A DNA stretch of 36,490 bases from a virus, in IMG/VR virus record IMGVR_UViG_3300013126_000102, positions 1-36,490 of that record; one strand, 5' to 3'. Of the stretch, positions 1 to 7,129 are shown in pieces. The notes below the pieces were generated by a model. It searched no databases, was not told the origin of the DNA, and saw only the letters and a list, made by a program, of their open reading frames with translations. Made by a program: the position numbers and the translations under genes. The stretch's first letter is position 1; each line of letters starts with the position of its first letter.

Positions 1-75
1 CCTGAAGTACAGCAGTGGTTTAAAGAAAATGCGGTTAAACAATCTGAACCAGAATTGGTACCGATAAATTTTTAA
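1..75 (+). CDS. C-terminal end of an upstream gene (partial)
   Basis: An open frame enters from the left edge and ends at a TAA at 73-75, leaving 24 residues that finish in ELVPINF. The gene start lies outside the window and the fragment is too short to identify. It lies on the same strand as the following genes and is followed by a hairpin. Confidence 0.5.
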   Translation, partial: PEVQQWFKENAVKQSEPELVPINF

Positions 76-97
76 GGGTGAAGAGACCTAATGCATT

Positions 98-120
98 GCG
101 GGAGTTTACATGGCTCCTGC
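98..120 (+). terminator. Hairpin after the upstream gene, possible weak terminator
   Basis: A 7-bp stem (GCGGGAG with CTCCTGC, one G-U pair) encloses a 9-nt loop. It follows the stop at 75 by 22 nt. Only three T follow it, so termination would be weak. Confidence 0.35.
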
Positions 121-160
121 TTTGCAGTTAGGGTTAACGTGTTAATTTTAAATAAGTTAT

Positions 161-346
161 ATGAGTGAGCAGGATAAGCGTCCCGTATATATGGGAACAT
201 TTGAAAGACAAAAAAAAGAAATTAATGTAAGGCTTGATGATATTATTATACAGGTTGCTTCTATCAAAAGGAGTTTAATGTATGCAATATTTTTAGCTAG
301 TCTTGCTTTAGGTACAGCCATTGTTAGTATCATAGCTATATACTAA
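161..346 (+). CDS. Small single-pass membrane protein
   Basis: This 61-residue protein has a charged, cytoplasm-like first half (residues 1-37, many K, R, E, D) and one hydrophobic segment from about residue 40 to the C-terminus (YAIFLASLALGTAIVSIIAI). The topology is tail-anchored, with the N-terminus probably inside. It stands alone between the hairpin at 98-120 and the promoter at 367-406. A holin-like or membrane-tether role is possible, but no family is recognised. Confidence 0.65.
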   Translation: MSEQDKRPVYMGTFERQKKEINVRLDDIIIQVASIKRSLMYAIFLASLALGTAIVSIIAIY

Positions 347-366
347 GCAAAAATTTTAGTAATGTC

Positions 367-406
367 TTGACTTTTTGTAAAAACTTTATTATAAGTTTTA
401 TATTTG
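367..406 (+). promoter_or_regulatory. Bacteroidetes-type -33/-7 promoter
   Basis: The -7 box TATATTTG lies at 399-406 and matches TAnnTTTG exactly. A TTTTG ending at 377 sits 21 nt upstream as the -33 element, inside a T-rich stretch. Transcription would begin around 409, giving the gene at 423 a leader of about 14 nt. This is the best promoter match seen in the window. Confidence 0.75.
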
Positions 407-422
407 TATAACCCTTATGTAA

Positions 423-710
423 ATGATTTATCAACTACCAAATGGCAAAACTATTAATCTAAGTATTGAAGATTTTCTTCAATTAACTGATGATGACATA
501 AAGTTACTTGTCAGTATGAATATTGGTGAGACAATCATTAATCCATTCCAAGGTTCTGTACTTGAAGATAATGTAAAAAGTAAAATTGAGTATATAGAAG
601 AATTAGATGACTACAATGTAGAAGATATATCTGATGATGCCTATAGTCTTGATGATGAAAATTCATTATCTGATTTCTTAAATGAGTACGACTTGGATCC
701 AGAAAATTAA
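423..710 (+). CDS. Acidic hypothetical protein
   Basis: This 95-residue protein is very acidic in its second half (EELDDY, DISDDAY, DDENSLSDF, EYDLDPEN) and has no cysteine or membrane segment. It is the first gene after the promoter at 367-406 and shares that transcript with the gene at 724; the transcript ends at the terminator at 1233-1263. Such acidity is seen in DNA mimics and in proteins that bind basic partners, but nothing here proves either. No family recognised. Confidence 0.7.
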   Translation: MIYQLPNGKTINLSIEDFLQLTDDDIKLLVSMNIGETIINPFQGSVLEDNVKSKIEYIEELDDYNVEDISDDAYSLDDENSLSDFLNEYDLDPEN

Positions 711-723
711 AAATCAATTAGTT

Positions 724-1212
724 ATGTCAAAAGTTATTGTTACTGGTGACCAGAACGGTCATGTTGTTGTGCCTGCGGGCGAGAATTTTGGTTATATCCG
801 TGTAGAAAAATCAACAGACATGTTTACTGACCGTGGATTTGCTGTAAAGAAAACAGTTAGCGCACTTATTTTTGGTAAGTATGATACTTTAAAATCTTTT
901 GGATGGCAAGATGGTCAAGAGATAGAAGGTACTATTGTAATTAAGGAATCACTTATACCATTTAATAAAAAGAATCCTGAGAAAGATTTAAAAGTAGCAG
1001 GTAAAAGTAATGTACCTTGTACCAAAGGTGGTAGAAATATCTATCGTCGTGCTGTGTATACTCCTAATGTTAATGCAGTTGATGAGTTAATTAAACATGA
1101 TAACTACATTGCTCCAGACGCACCAGAAAGTATTGAGTTAAAAGAAATTGATTTGTTTACTGTACCAGAAATTGAGCTTTCAAACTTGCCAGATTTTGGT
1201 GAAGAAAATTAA
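724..1212 (+). CDS. Hypothetical protein, second gene of a promoter-terminator unit
   Basis: A 162-residue protein starting MSKVIVTGDQNGHVVV. The in-frame ATG at 682 would put 14 extra residues inside the end of the preceding gene; the ATG at 724, 13 nt after that stop, is preferred. The N-terminal half looks beta-rich and the C-terminus is acidic (ELSNLPDFGEEN), reminiscent of single-stranded DNA-binding proteins. That is only a resemblance and no family is recognised. A strong terminator follows at once, so this gene and 423-710 form a discrete unit. Confidence 0.75.
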   Translation: MSKVIVTGDQNGHVVVPAGENFGYIRVEKSTDMFTDRGFAVKKTVSALIFGKYDTLKSFGWQDGQEIEGTIVIKESLIPFNKKNPEKDLKVAGKSNVPCTKGGRNIYRRAVYTPNVNAVDELIKHDNYIAPDAPESIELKEIDLFTVPEIELSNLPDFGEEN

Positions 1213-1232
1213 ATCTAAGTTTAGTATTGTGT

Positions 1233-1263
1233 GAGCAGGGGAAAAATCTCCTGCTCTTTTTTT
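1233..1263 (+). terminator. Strong intrinsic terminator
   Basis: A 10-bp stem (GAGCAGGGGA with TCTCCTGCTC, one G-U pair) closes on an AAAA loop and runs straight into seven T. It begins 20 nt after the stop of the gene at 724-1212. Confidence 0.9.
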
Positions 1264-1280
1264 GTATAAATTCTAAAATT

Positions 1281-1748
1281 ATGTCCAACTATCAAAAAGT
1301 CAACTACACAGGTAAGCTGAATAAGTATCAGCTTTATGGTTCTACCTATCAGAAGATAGAGTATGAGCGTGATCCATTTAATGCATATCAAAACTTTCTG
1401 TATAAGAGAGCTTTGTTTGGTCTGTCGGTGTATAACCCAGACGAGTTATCTAAAATGCATTGGGATAAGAAAAAACGCATTGATAAAGTACACAAGCGTG
1501 CTCAAGAGATTTTAAATCAATGGAAGCAAGAGCTTGTTAATACTTGGTGTTCAGGATTTTTATCAGATATTTTTTGGCATAGTGCCTTAGTCAAAGATTA
1601 CTCTGAAAAGTTTGTTTATGAAACAGACTCTGATTATATTAGCACTTTAGAATTTAAAGATCTCGGTGTCAGCAAACAAGATATTGTTGATAAGTTGATA
1701 TCTGCAAAAGTGCTACCATTTAACTTTTATGATTTAACAAAGGCATGA
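1281..1748 (+). CDS. Hypothetical protein, 155 residues
   Basis: The start MSNYQKVNYTG at 1281 lies just past the terminator. An upstream in-frame alternative would run through the terminator hairpin and is rejected. The protein is rich in lysine and tyrosine and probably helical from about residue 35. It has two Trp-rich stretches (HWDKKK, NQWKQELVNTWCSGF). It overlaps the next gene by 4 nt (ATGA), so the two are translationally coupled. No family recognised. Confidence 0.75.
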   Translation: MSNYQKVNYTGKLNKYQLYGSTYQKIEYERDPFNAYQNFLYKRALFGLSVYNPDELSKMHWDKKKRIDKVHKRAQEILNQWKQELVNTWCSGFLSDIFWHSALVKDYSEKFVYETDSDYISTLEFKDLGVSKQDIVDKLISAKVLPFNFYDLTKA

Positions 1749-2056
1749 AACTATCAGACTTGAGCAATGAAGAAGTTCTTTTTATGTATTTCAGTAACCG
1801 TAAATGGTTAGATACATATGAGGATATTTTTAAACACGGATCAATTGAGGATGTTATGAACATACTCGACTTTGGTGAAATTAGAGTATCACAAAGCGTA
1901 ACAGATGAGGATATTGATCGTATTAAAAATAGCTATCATTATAAGTTAGCATTAGCTGTTGAGTTTAAGTTATACCCTTTGGTAGATATGATTCGAGATG
2001 CTGATGGTAATTTGTACCAGTCTATTGTTGATTGCTTTAATAAAGCCGAGATTTAA
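1745..2056 (+). CDS. Hypothetical protein, 103 residues
   Basis: It starts in an ATGA overlap with the preceding stop and is followed 3 nt later by the next gene. The protein is acidic and mostly helical in appearance, without cysteines or membrane segments. It resembles a small regulatory or inhibitory protein in size only. No family recognised. Confidence 0.7.
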   Translation: MKLSDLSNEEVLFMYFSNRKWLDTYEDIFKHGSIEDVMNILDFGEIRVSQSVTDEDIDRIKNSYHYKLALAVEFKLYPLVDMIRDADGNLYQSIVDCFNKAEI

Positions 2057-2059
2057 TCT

Positions 2060-2269
2060 ATGAAAACAACATTTATTATGAACGGGTCCACAAAACTTGT
2101 TCTAACTCCTGAGACAGAAGCTGAGGAGATTATGCTTAAGCAGCTAACAAAACAAGATAACGTAGTAACCCAAGTAGGAGAACAAAGTCATATTGCTCTT
2201 ACTTATGGTACTAACAGTATTGTTGTAATGAAATCTGAAAATGCTGCAAGCCAAACCGAAGAAATGTGA
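2060..2269 (+). CDS. Hypothetical protein, 69 residues
   Basis: A short protein with an N-terminal beta-like segment, a helical stretch (TEAEEIMLKQLTKQ), and a second beta-like half ending in an acidic tail. The pattern LTPETEAEEIMLKQL is common in small Bacteroidetes phage proteins, from memory. Its 3' end overlaps the next start by 29 nt. Function unknown. Confidence 0.65.
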   Translation: MKTTFIMNGSTKLVLTPETEAEEIMLKQLTKQDNVVTQVGEQSHIALTYGTNSIVVMKSENAASQTEEM

Positions 2270-2663
2270 CGGGTGTGAAACCATCCAACCTATCTGGAAG
2301 AAAGAAGGTAGCAAGAGATATTGTAAGCATTGCTGGAATAGCCAAGATATTAAGGGTTTATCAAGCATTAAAAAACCAACTGCTCGCAAAGCTCTTGCTG
2401 CCAAATCTTCTAAACAAGAAAAGTTAGATGAATTATACTCTGTACTGCGTGCGCAGTTTTTAAAAAGAAAACCTTATTGTCAAGCACATCTTCCAGGTTG
2501 TGCAATTAATGCTACTGATGTACACCATAAAAAAGGTAGAATTGGTAATCTATTATTAGATGATACTGAGTTTTTAGCTGTATGCAGAAGCTGTCACGGA
2601 TGGATAGAAACCCATCCTCAAGAAGCAAAGCTATTAAACTTTAGCAAATCAAGGGAATTATGA
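2241..2663 (+). CDS. Zinc-ribbon / HNH-like nuclease
   Basis: This 140-residue protein has two metal-binding halves. Residues 9-32 carry a zinc ribbon (CDGC and CKHCW). The C-terminal half has an HNH-like core with DVHHKKGR near residue 93 and CRSCHGWIE near residue 115, plus a CQAHLPGC pair. Such proteins nick or cut DNA in phage packaging, recombination or intron mobility; the target here cannot be told. The layout also resembles lambda NinG-like recombination proteins. The start at 2241 overlaps the preceding gene by 29 nt. Confidence 0.7.
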   Translation: MLQAKPKKCDGCETIQPIWKKEGSKRYCKHCWNSQDIKGLSSIKKPTARKALAAKSSKQEKLDELYSVLRAQFLKRKPYCQAHLPGCAINATDVHHKKGRIGNLLLDDTEFLAVCRSCHGWIETHPQEAKLLNFSKSREL

Positions 2664-2998
2664 TTATAAGATTTGAAAAAATACACGGGTTTGAAAACCT
2701 ACGTGTATCAGAACCTACGTGGAGAGGAGACAGTAATGACTTGGTAGTACACGCTGAATTAACTAAAGCTATACTCAAATTTTGGGAAGAGCCTGTTAAT
2801 GATGGTGATATAATCAAGTTTGAGATATCTGCTACACCTCTTCTGGATAGTGAGATGTTTACCCTAGAGAGTATCAAAAAGGGATTACCCGGTGCTATGT
2901 ACACTAATAAAACAATAGGTTTACAATATATGTGTGAGCTTATGTTGCTGTATGTGGGTCCCGATTATCCTCAGAACTTTTACATTAAGAAAGCATGA
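2660..2998 (+). CDS. Hypothetical protein upstream of SF2 helicase
   Basis: A 112-residue protein beginning MIIRFEKIHGFENL, starting in an ATGA overlap and ending in an ATGA overlap with the helicase at 2995. It looks alpha/beta, with a hydrophobic C-terminal stretch (LQYMCELMLLYVG) too weak for a membrane segment. The tight coupling suggests it is made together with the helicase. No family recognised. Confidence 0.7.
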   Translation: MIIRFEKIHGFENLRVSEPTWRGDSNDLVVHAELTKAILKFWEEPVNDGDIIKFEISATPLLDSEMFTLESIKKGLPGAMYTNKTIGLQYMCELMLLYVGPDYPQNFYIKKA

Positions 2999-4083
2999 CA
3001 AAAGAAGAGATTCAAAAAGAAGCTCTTAATGTATTAGATGATTGTGCAAGATGCGGTATTGCTGTATCTATGGGAGTCGGTAAGACTCTCATAGGTTTAC
3101 AGCATATGGCCCGTAATTATTCTGATACACTACGAGTACTTGTAGTAGCACCAAAAAAATCTATTTTAAAATCTTGGAAAGACGAAGCTGCTAAGTTTAA
3201 TCTAAAGTACCTTTTAGATCATATAACCTTTACTACGTATCTATCACTAAACAAACAGGATATAGACTACGACATAGTTTATCTTGATGAGTGTCACAGC
3301 TTACTTTTTTCTCATGATCAGTGGTTAAGTAACTATAAAGGAAGTATAATCGGTATGACAGGTACACCTCCAAGATTTGCTAATTCAGAAAAAGGTGTAA
3401 TGGTAAACAAGTATTGTCCGATAGGCTTTAAGTATATAACTGATACAGCAGTAGAAGATGGTATCTTAAATGATTATAGGATTATTGTACATGTTTTAGA
3501 TCTTGGTACTAAGAAAGACCATGCAAATAAAACAAAGAAAGGTACCTTTTATACTTCAGAACTTTCTAATTATAACTATTGGACTCAAAGATTGATGACC
3601 GAGGATTCACCAAAGTCTCAACAGATACTAAGAGTTATGAGAATGAAAGCACTAATGGGATATAAGTCTAAAGAAGACTATGCAAAGAAACTCTTTGAGA
3701 GTATTCCTGATAAGTGTATCTTATTTGCTAATACACAAGATCAAGCGGATAAACTATGTAAGTTTAGTTATCATAGTGGTAATAAATCTTCTGAAGTTAA
3801 CCTTGATAAGTTTAAATCTGGAGAGATAGATAAACTTAGTTGTGTGTTACAGTTAAATGAAGGTGTTAATATTCCTGATTTAAAACAGGGTATTATCATG
3901 CATGCATATGGTAATGAGAGAAAGTCTGCACAAAGACTTGGTCGTTTATTAAGATTAAGCCCTGATCAAACTTCTATTATCCATATTCTCTGCTATAGAA
4001 ATACAGTAGATTTTACTTGGGTAAAGAAAGCATTAGAGCAATATGATGAGTCAAAAATTAAATGGATTGAAAATGGAATTTAA
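2995..4083 (+). CDS. SF2 (DEAD/DEAH-like) helicase
   Basis: A 362-residue two-domain superfamily 2 helicase. Visible motifs are Walker A SMGVGKT at residues 25-31, motif Ia VLVVAPKKS, the Walker B box DECH near residue 98, motif III TGTPPR near 122, and motif VI QRLGRLLR near 314. It would use ATP to remodel DNA or RNA during replication, repair or recombination. At 362 residues it is short for the family: it begins almost at Walker A and lacks accessory domains, as in many phage versions (UvsW-like or SNF2-like). Coupled to the gene at 2660. Confidence 0.88.
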   Translation: MTKEEIQKEALNVLDDCARCGIAVSMGVGKTLIGLQHMARNYSDTLRVLVVAPKKSILKSWKDEAAKFNLKYLLDHITFTTYLSLNKQDIDYDIVYLDECHSLLFSHDQWLSNYKGSIIGMTGTPPRFANSEKGVMVNKYCPIGFKYITDTAVEDGILNDYRIIVHVLDLGTKKDHANKTKKGTFYTSELSNYNYWTQRLMTEDSPKSQQILRVMRMKALMGYKSKEDYAKKLFESIPDKCILFANTQDQADKLCKFSYHSGNKSSEVNLDKFKSGEIDKLSCVLQLNEGVNIPDLKQGIIMHAYGNERKSAQRLGRLLRLSPDQTSIIHILCYRNTVDFTWVKKALEQYDESKIKWIENGI

Positions 4084-4150
4084 AAACCACAAAACTGTAG
4101 AAGTTCAAGTAGAGAAAATTAAAGAACTAACGTTTAACCGTGCTAAATAA
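4073..4150 (+). CDS. Possible 25-residue ORF or split N-terminus of the next gene
   Basis: An ATG inside the end of the helicase gene opens a 25-codon frame (MEFKNHKTVEVQVEKIKEL, then TFNRAK, stop TAA 4148-4150). It ends 11 nt inside the next ORF, which has only a GTG start in the other frame. A +1 shift at AAA-TAA would join them into one protein. It may be a real leader peptide, a programmed frameshift, or a sequence error. Confidence 0.4.
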   Translation: MEFKNHKTVEVQVEKIKELTFNRAK

Positions 4151-4664
4151 GAGATTAAATATTAAGAAGGTAAATGCTATTGTTGTTGAAACAGAATCTA
4201 TTAATAAGATTGTTGAGATGATGGCTATTCTAAATAATGTTCAACAAAAATGGACATTAATAGATTATATTAACGCATACTGCGGACTAGGTAATGAGAA
4301 TTACTTTAAGTTAAAGACCCACTTTCTTACTAACGGACTTACTCCCGCTATATCAAGTGTAATATTAGGTGGCGGTAGTGCTGCCGGTAAAGGTCTCAAT
4401 GGTATCCGAAATGGTAATTTTAAAGTTATTTCTGAAGACTCAGAGCAACTTACTAAATACCTAATTGAGGCATCTGCATTAGTTAAGACAGTTAGTGCAA
4501 AATTTCATGCAGCGTATTGCACGTTTTACAGATCGCAAGGTAAAAAGTATGATCATACAAGAATGCTTAATGCGCTTAGAGATAATTCAGATTTTGATAA
4601 TATCCCGCATGATATTGGATATCTTAATAGTCTAATCAGTAAAGCTTATAATAATGCAAAGTAA
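4140..4664 (+). CDS. Hypothetical protein with doubtful start
   Basis: The longest reading begins at a GTG (4140) and gives 174 residues. The N-terminal part looks helical (INKIVEMMAILNNVQQKW) and there is a glycine-rich centre (ILGGGSAAGKGLNGI). The glycine stretch recalls a P-loop but lacks GK[ST] in the right place, so no ATPase claim is made. The true N-terminus may be encoded at 4073-4150 through a frameshift. It overlaps the next gene by 11 nt. Confidence 0.65.
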   Translation: MLNKRLNIKKVNAIVVETESINKIVEMMAILNNVQQKWTLIDYINAYCGLGNENYFKLKTHFLTNGLTPAISSVILGGGSAAGKGLNGIRNGNFKVISEDSEQLTKYLIEASALVKTVSAKFHAAYCTFYRSQGKKYDHTRMLNALRDNSDFDNIPHDIGYLNSLISKAYNNAK

Positions 4665-4896
4665 TTTACCAGCTGGTGCAGAGACAGATCTTCGTGCACC
4701 TTGGAATCAAGTTAGTGACTTATGTAAGTATTGTGACCGGGATATAATCCACGGTATGGCTTTAGAAGCTTCTGATAAAGAAGAACGCACAGTAGAAGAG
4801 CTTGAAGAAGCTATGCTTGAACAAGCAGGAATGTGTGGTACTTGCTATAAAGACCAAAAAGAAGATGATGATGAATGGATCAATTGGCGAGATTGA
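4654..4896 (+). CDS. Small zinc-ribbon-like acidic protein
   Basis: An 80-residue protein with two cysteine pairs, CKYC near residue 24 and CGTC near residue 61, separated by an acidic helix (KEERTVEELEEAMLEQAG). The pairs probably bind one zinc ion. The C-terminus is strongly acidic (EDDDEWINWRD). It overlaps the ClpS gene by 32 nt, and the co-expression hints at a shared task, but function is unknown. Confidence 0.7.
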   Translation: MQSNLPAGAETDLRAPWNQVSDLCKYCDRDIIHGMALEASDKEERTVEELEEAMLEQAGMCGTCYKDQKEDDDEWINWRD

Positions 4897-5167
4897 AACC
4901 GTTGAACTAGAAGATGTTAAGCTTGACCTGTCCTTTATGGAGGACAGCAAGCTCATCTTGTTTAACGATGACCATAACAGCTTTGATAAAGTTATTATGG
5001 CTCTTATTATATATTGTCAACTAGACAATGAGAAAGCTGTAGAGCTTACTATGCAAATTCATACTAAAGGGAAAGCTGTTGTTAAATATGGTTCCCGGGA
5101 TAAACTTGAACCTATAGCAGATGTTCTTGGTCAACTAGACTTAACCTGTGAAATAGAGGACCCATGA
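4865..5167 (+). CDS. clpS: ClpS-like N-degron adaptor for Clp protease
   Basis: A 100-residue protein matching the whole ClpS core. ClpS carries substrates with destabilising N-terminal residues to the ClpA or ClpC unfoldase. Taking the first of three consecutive ATGs as residue 1, the substrate-binding set is visible: LFNDDHNSF with N34, D35, D36, and IHTKGKAVV with H66. F40 stands where E. coli has the gatekeeper Met40; from memory, Bacteroidetes ClpS also has Phe there. Start could be 4865, 4868 or 4871. It overlaps the zinc-ribbon gene before it and the first gene of the small-gene array after it (ATGA). Confidence 0.85.
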   Translation: MMMNGSIGEIETVELEDVKLDLSFMEDSKLILFNDDHNSFDKVIMALIIYCQLDNEKAVELTMQIHTKGKAVVKYGSRDKLEPIADVLGQLDLTCEIEDP

Positions 5168-5358
5168 TTGAGATTGGAGACTTTTTAAGAAGACAAGATG
5201 GTGTGGTTCTACTTGCAGTTGAACAAATAGGTGATAATCTACATAAATGTATTATAGTTAAACATCACCGCAAGCATCTTATAGGAACACCTACTTATGC
5301 TGATATTAGAAACTTAAACAATACAGTATTTATTAATCCTTTATTTATAGAGAAATGA
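5164..5358 (+). CDS. Array member 1, small beta-rich protein
   Basis: 64 residues: MIEIGDFLRRQDGVVLLAVEQ at the start and TVFINPLFIEK at the end. The opening GDFLRR resembles the GDF opening of members 9-14, although the two are far apart in the array. It begins in an ATGA overlap with clpS, which ties the array to the ClpS transcript. Function unknown. Confidence 0.7.
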   Translation: MIEIGDFLRRQDGVVLLAVEQIGDNLHKCIIVKHHRKHLIGTPTYADIRNLNNTVFINPLFIEK

Positions 5359-5588
5359 GTATAAAAAGTGAGTTACTAGGTAAGTATTTTATGGTTTCAA
5401 CATCTCCTCGTGAACAAATGCTTTTAAGAATTACAGATGTTTATACGAATATTTGTGAGGCTAGACGTGTAGATAGAATTACTGGTCATATCATAAGTGT
5501 AGGGGTTGCGGTTCATCTTTCTGATGTACATGTGCCGGTAAAAATTGTTAGAATTGACCCTCACCGTATAATAATTTTAAGCTCATGA
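5355..5588 (+). CDS. Array member 2, small beta-rich protein
   Basis: 77 residues beginning MSIKSELLGKYFMVSTSP and ending IDPHRIIILSS. The LLGKYF opening is like the GKWF opening of member 8. The final strand is all aliphatic (RIIIL) where later members have IWI or IFI. ATGA overlaps at both ends. Confidence 0.7.
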   Translation: MSIKSELLGKYFMVSTSPREQMLLRITDVYTNICEARRVDRITGHIISVGVAVHLSDVHVPVKIVRIDPHRIIILSS

Positions 5589-5806
5589 CTAGATCAAATA
5601 TATATTTTAAACATCAGGTTTTTAATATCTTACTAAAAGTTTTGGAAACTGAGAATAAAGGTTTTTATAAGGTTGCTAGGGTCAGTCCAAAAACAGGACA
5701 AGTCATGTATACTGAGAAAAATTTACACAGAGATCTTGAGTTTTACTACAATCAAGTAAGAGTTGTTAAGGTAGACTATGAGAAAGTAATAATTGTAAAG
5801 TCATGA
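5585..5806 (+). CDS. Array member 3, small basic protein
   Basis: 73 residues, basic, beginning MTRSNIYFKHQVFNILLKV and ending VDYEKVIIVKS. The closing strand (EKVIIVK) aligns with the EKV/DKQ-I-F-I ends of its neighbours. It has ATGA overlaps at both ends. It is one of the least typical members and could be taken for an unrelated gene without its position and tail. Confidence 0.65.
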   Translation: MTRSNIYFKHQVFNILLKVLETENKGFYKVARVSPKTGQVMYTEKNLHRDLEFYYNQVRVVKVDYEKVIIVKS

Positions 5807-5997
5807 AAGAAGGAGATTATGTAAAAACAGAGGGTGGTAATGTATACCGTCTTGTAAAACTAAGGCCAGATAAGTTGACAAACAACTATGATGTTTGGCT
5901 TGTGTATCAGTGTAGTGGCGGTTTCCGTGACTCTATGGCAGTGCTCTATATAACCGAGGATGTAAAGAAAGTTGTACCAATATTTATTGAGCCGTGA
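5803..5997 (+). CDS. Array member 4, SH3-like small protein
   Basis: 64 residues beginning MKEGDYVKTEGGNVYRLVKL and ending KKVVPIFIEP. The opening GDYVKTEGGNVYRL has the look of an SH3-like barrel and matches the GDF-x-x-D-x-x-x-x-x-x-V-F-x-I opening of members 10-13. It ends in a GTGA overlap with the next gene. Confidence 0.7.
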   Translation: MKEGDYVKTEGGNVYRLVKLRPDKLTNNYDVWLVYQCSGGFRDSMAVLYITEDVKKVVPIFIEP

Positions 5998-6206
5998 AAG
6001 ACTATTTAAATCAGTGGTTTGAAAGTCCTGCGGGAACCTTTCTTCTTCCAGTTAAATCTTTTACAATTAGTGGTGGGTCAGTTGTTTTTGAATGTAAAGC
6101 TCACGATAGAGTAGGAGTATTTATACATACTAAAGGTTATATAGATTCTGGCTCACCTGTGATGCCTATTAAGTTAGAGAATATCACATTATTTATAAAG
6201 AGATGA
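5994..6206 (+). CDS. Array member 5 (GTG start), WF sub-family
   Basis: 70 residues, with a GTG start in a GTGA overlap. This is the only non-ATG start in the array. The protein opens MKDYLNQWFESPAGTF and closes PIKLENITLFIKR. It is the first of four consecutive members with a WF pair near the N-terminus. Confidence 0.7.
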   Translation: MKDYLNQWFESPAGTFLLPVKSFTISGGSVVFECKAHDRVGVFIHTKGYIDSGSPVMPIKLENITLFIKR

Positions 6207-6448
6207 GTAGAACTAGAAGCTTTGAATTTAGTAAAGAGTATACATACAAGTGGTTTAAAAGAACTGAGAAAGACAATTCAATCTTTATTGTACATGGAGA
6301 ATTTAAGGCTCGGGATGGTACATCTTCTTATTATAACTGTAAGATGTATAACGGAGTGTCCTGTTCCTTAACTAGGAGCCAGATAGAAGATTCTTTACCT
6401 TTAAAGTCTATGTTAATAGACAACATAAGAATATTTATTAAAACGTAA
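6203..6448 (+). CDS. Array member 6, WF sub-family
   Basis: 81 residues with YTYKWFKRTEKDNS near residue 13 and the end LIDNIRIFIKT. The centre (YYNCKMYNGVSCSLTRSQIE) matches the centre of member 7 (HTCSFYNGHIDILTKAEVD): C-x-x-Y-N-G, then L-T-(R/K)-(S/A)-(Q/E)-(I/V). These two are the clearest pair in this block. It is followed by a 2-nt gap, the only gap in the array. Confidence 0.75.
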   Translation: MSRTRSFEFSKEYTYKWFKRTEKDNSIFIVHGEFKARDGTSSYYNCKMYNGVSCSLTRSQIEDSLPLKSMLIDNIRIFIKT

Positions 6449-6450
6449 AC

Positions 6451-6684
6451 ATGAATAAATTTCCTAAAAGCTATACCGGTCAATGGTTTAAAAATGTTAG
6501 TAGTTTTATTAGTCCTAGAATACCATCACATTCACCTTTTCAAGTACGTCATGTAGACACATTTTTTCATACCTGTAGTTTTTACAATGGTCACATTGAT
6601 ATTTTAACTAAAGCAGAGGTGGATCTTTGTGTGCCGATAAAGTGTTTTGAAGTAGATGGTAGAAGTATATTCCTAGAAACATGA
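6451..6684 (+). CDS. Array member 7, WF sub-family
   Basis: 77 residues opening MNKFPKSYTGQWFKNVSS and closing FEVDGRSIFLET. It shares the C-x-x-Y-N-G centre and the S(L)-P-(L/I)-K-(S/C) approach to the last strand with member 6. ATGA overlap with the next gene. Confidence 0.75.
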   Translation: MNKFPKSYTGQWFKNVSSFISPRIPSHSPFQVRHVDTFFHTCSFYNGHIDILTKAEVDLCVPIKCFEVDGRSIFLET

Positions 6685-6902
6685 TCATATTAGGTAAATG
6701 GTTTAGGCGTTATATGCCTATATCTCAAACTTATATTTATTATAAGGTAATTCAAATACTTGATACTAAACACTATAGCTTTAATATTGTTTCTATTGAC
6801 AGCACTGGTGTACAAAGAAGTATGAGTAGATCTGCTGTAGAACGTAGTGAAGAAGTAATGTGTCTTACACTTGATGATAAACAAATCTTTATACGCTTAT
6901 GA
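6681..6902 (+). CDS. Array member 8, WF sub-family
   Basis: 73 residues opening MIILGKWFRRYMPISQTY and closing LTLDDKQIFIRL. It is shorter at the N-terminus than members 6 and 7 and its tail is intermediate: the LTLDDKQ form is shared with the following GDF block, while IFI is shared with the preceding block. ATGA overlaps at both ends. Confidence 0.75.
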   Translation: MIILGKWFRRYMPISQTYIYYKVIQILDTKHYSFNIVSIDSTGVQRSMSRSAVERSEEVMCLTLDDKQIFIRL

Positions 6903-7129
6903 GTGATTTTAAAGTAGGTGACCATCTTGTAGATTATGAAGCTGAGGTAAATCCTAAATGTTTAGCTTGTTGCTTAATCATGAAGGTTACATCAGTTCAT
7001 GAAGAAACTCTTACCCTTGTTGGATTAGGTGCCGATATGTCTCACTATTTAGTATTTAAGGATGATCCTTACGTACAACTGCTGTACCAACTAGTTTTAG
7101 ATGATAAACCTTTATTTTTAGAAAGATGA
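6899..7129 (+). CDS. Array member 9, GDF sub-family
   Basis: 76 residues opening MSDFKVGDHLVDYEAEVNPK and closing LVLDDKPLFLER. It is the first of the block with V-G-D-x-x-x-D near residue 6. It contains a Cys pair (CLACC) absent from its neighbours. ATGA overlaps at both ends. Confidence 0.75.
   Translation: MSDFKVGDHLVDYEAEVNPKCLACCLIMKVTSVHEETLTLVGLGADMSHYLVFKDDPYVQLLYQLVLDDKPLFLER

Noticed and set aside
2144-2404. Minus-strand ORF of 86 residues, with similar ones at 2641-2904, 4762-4956, 6690-6884, 7254-7475 and 8335-8574
   Set aside because: They lie wholly opposite well-packed plus-strand genes and have the composition expected of antisense shadows.
4360-4405. P-loop ATPase suggested by a glycine-rich GGGSAAGKG segment
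   Set aside because: The segment lacks the final Ser/Thr and the preceding strand, and no Walker B follows.
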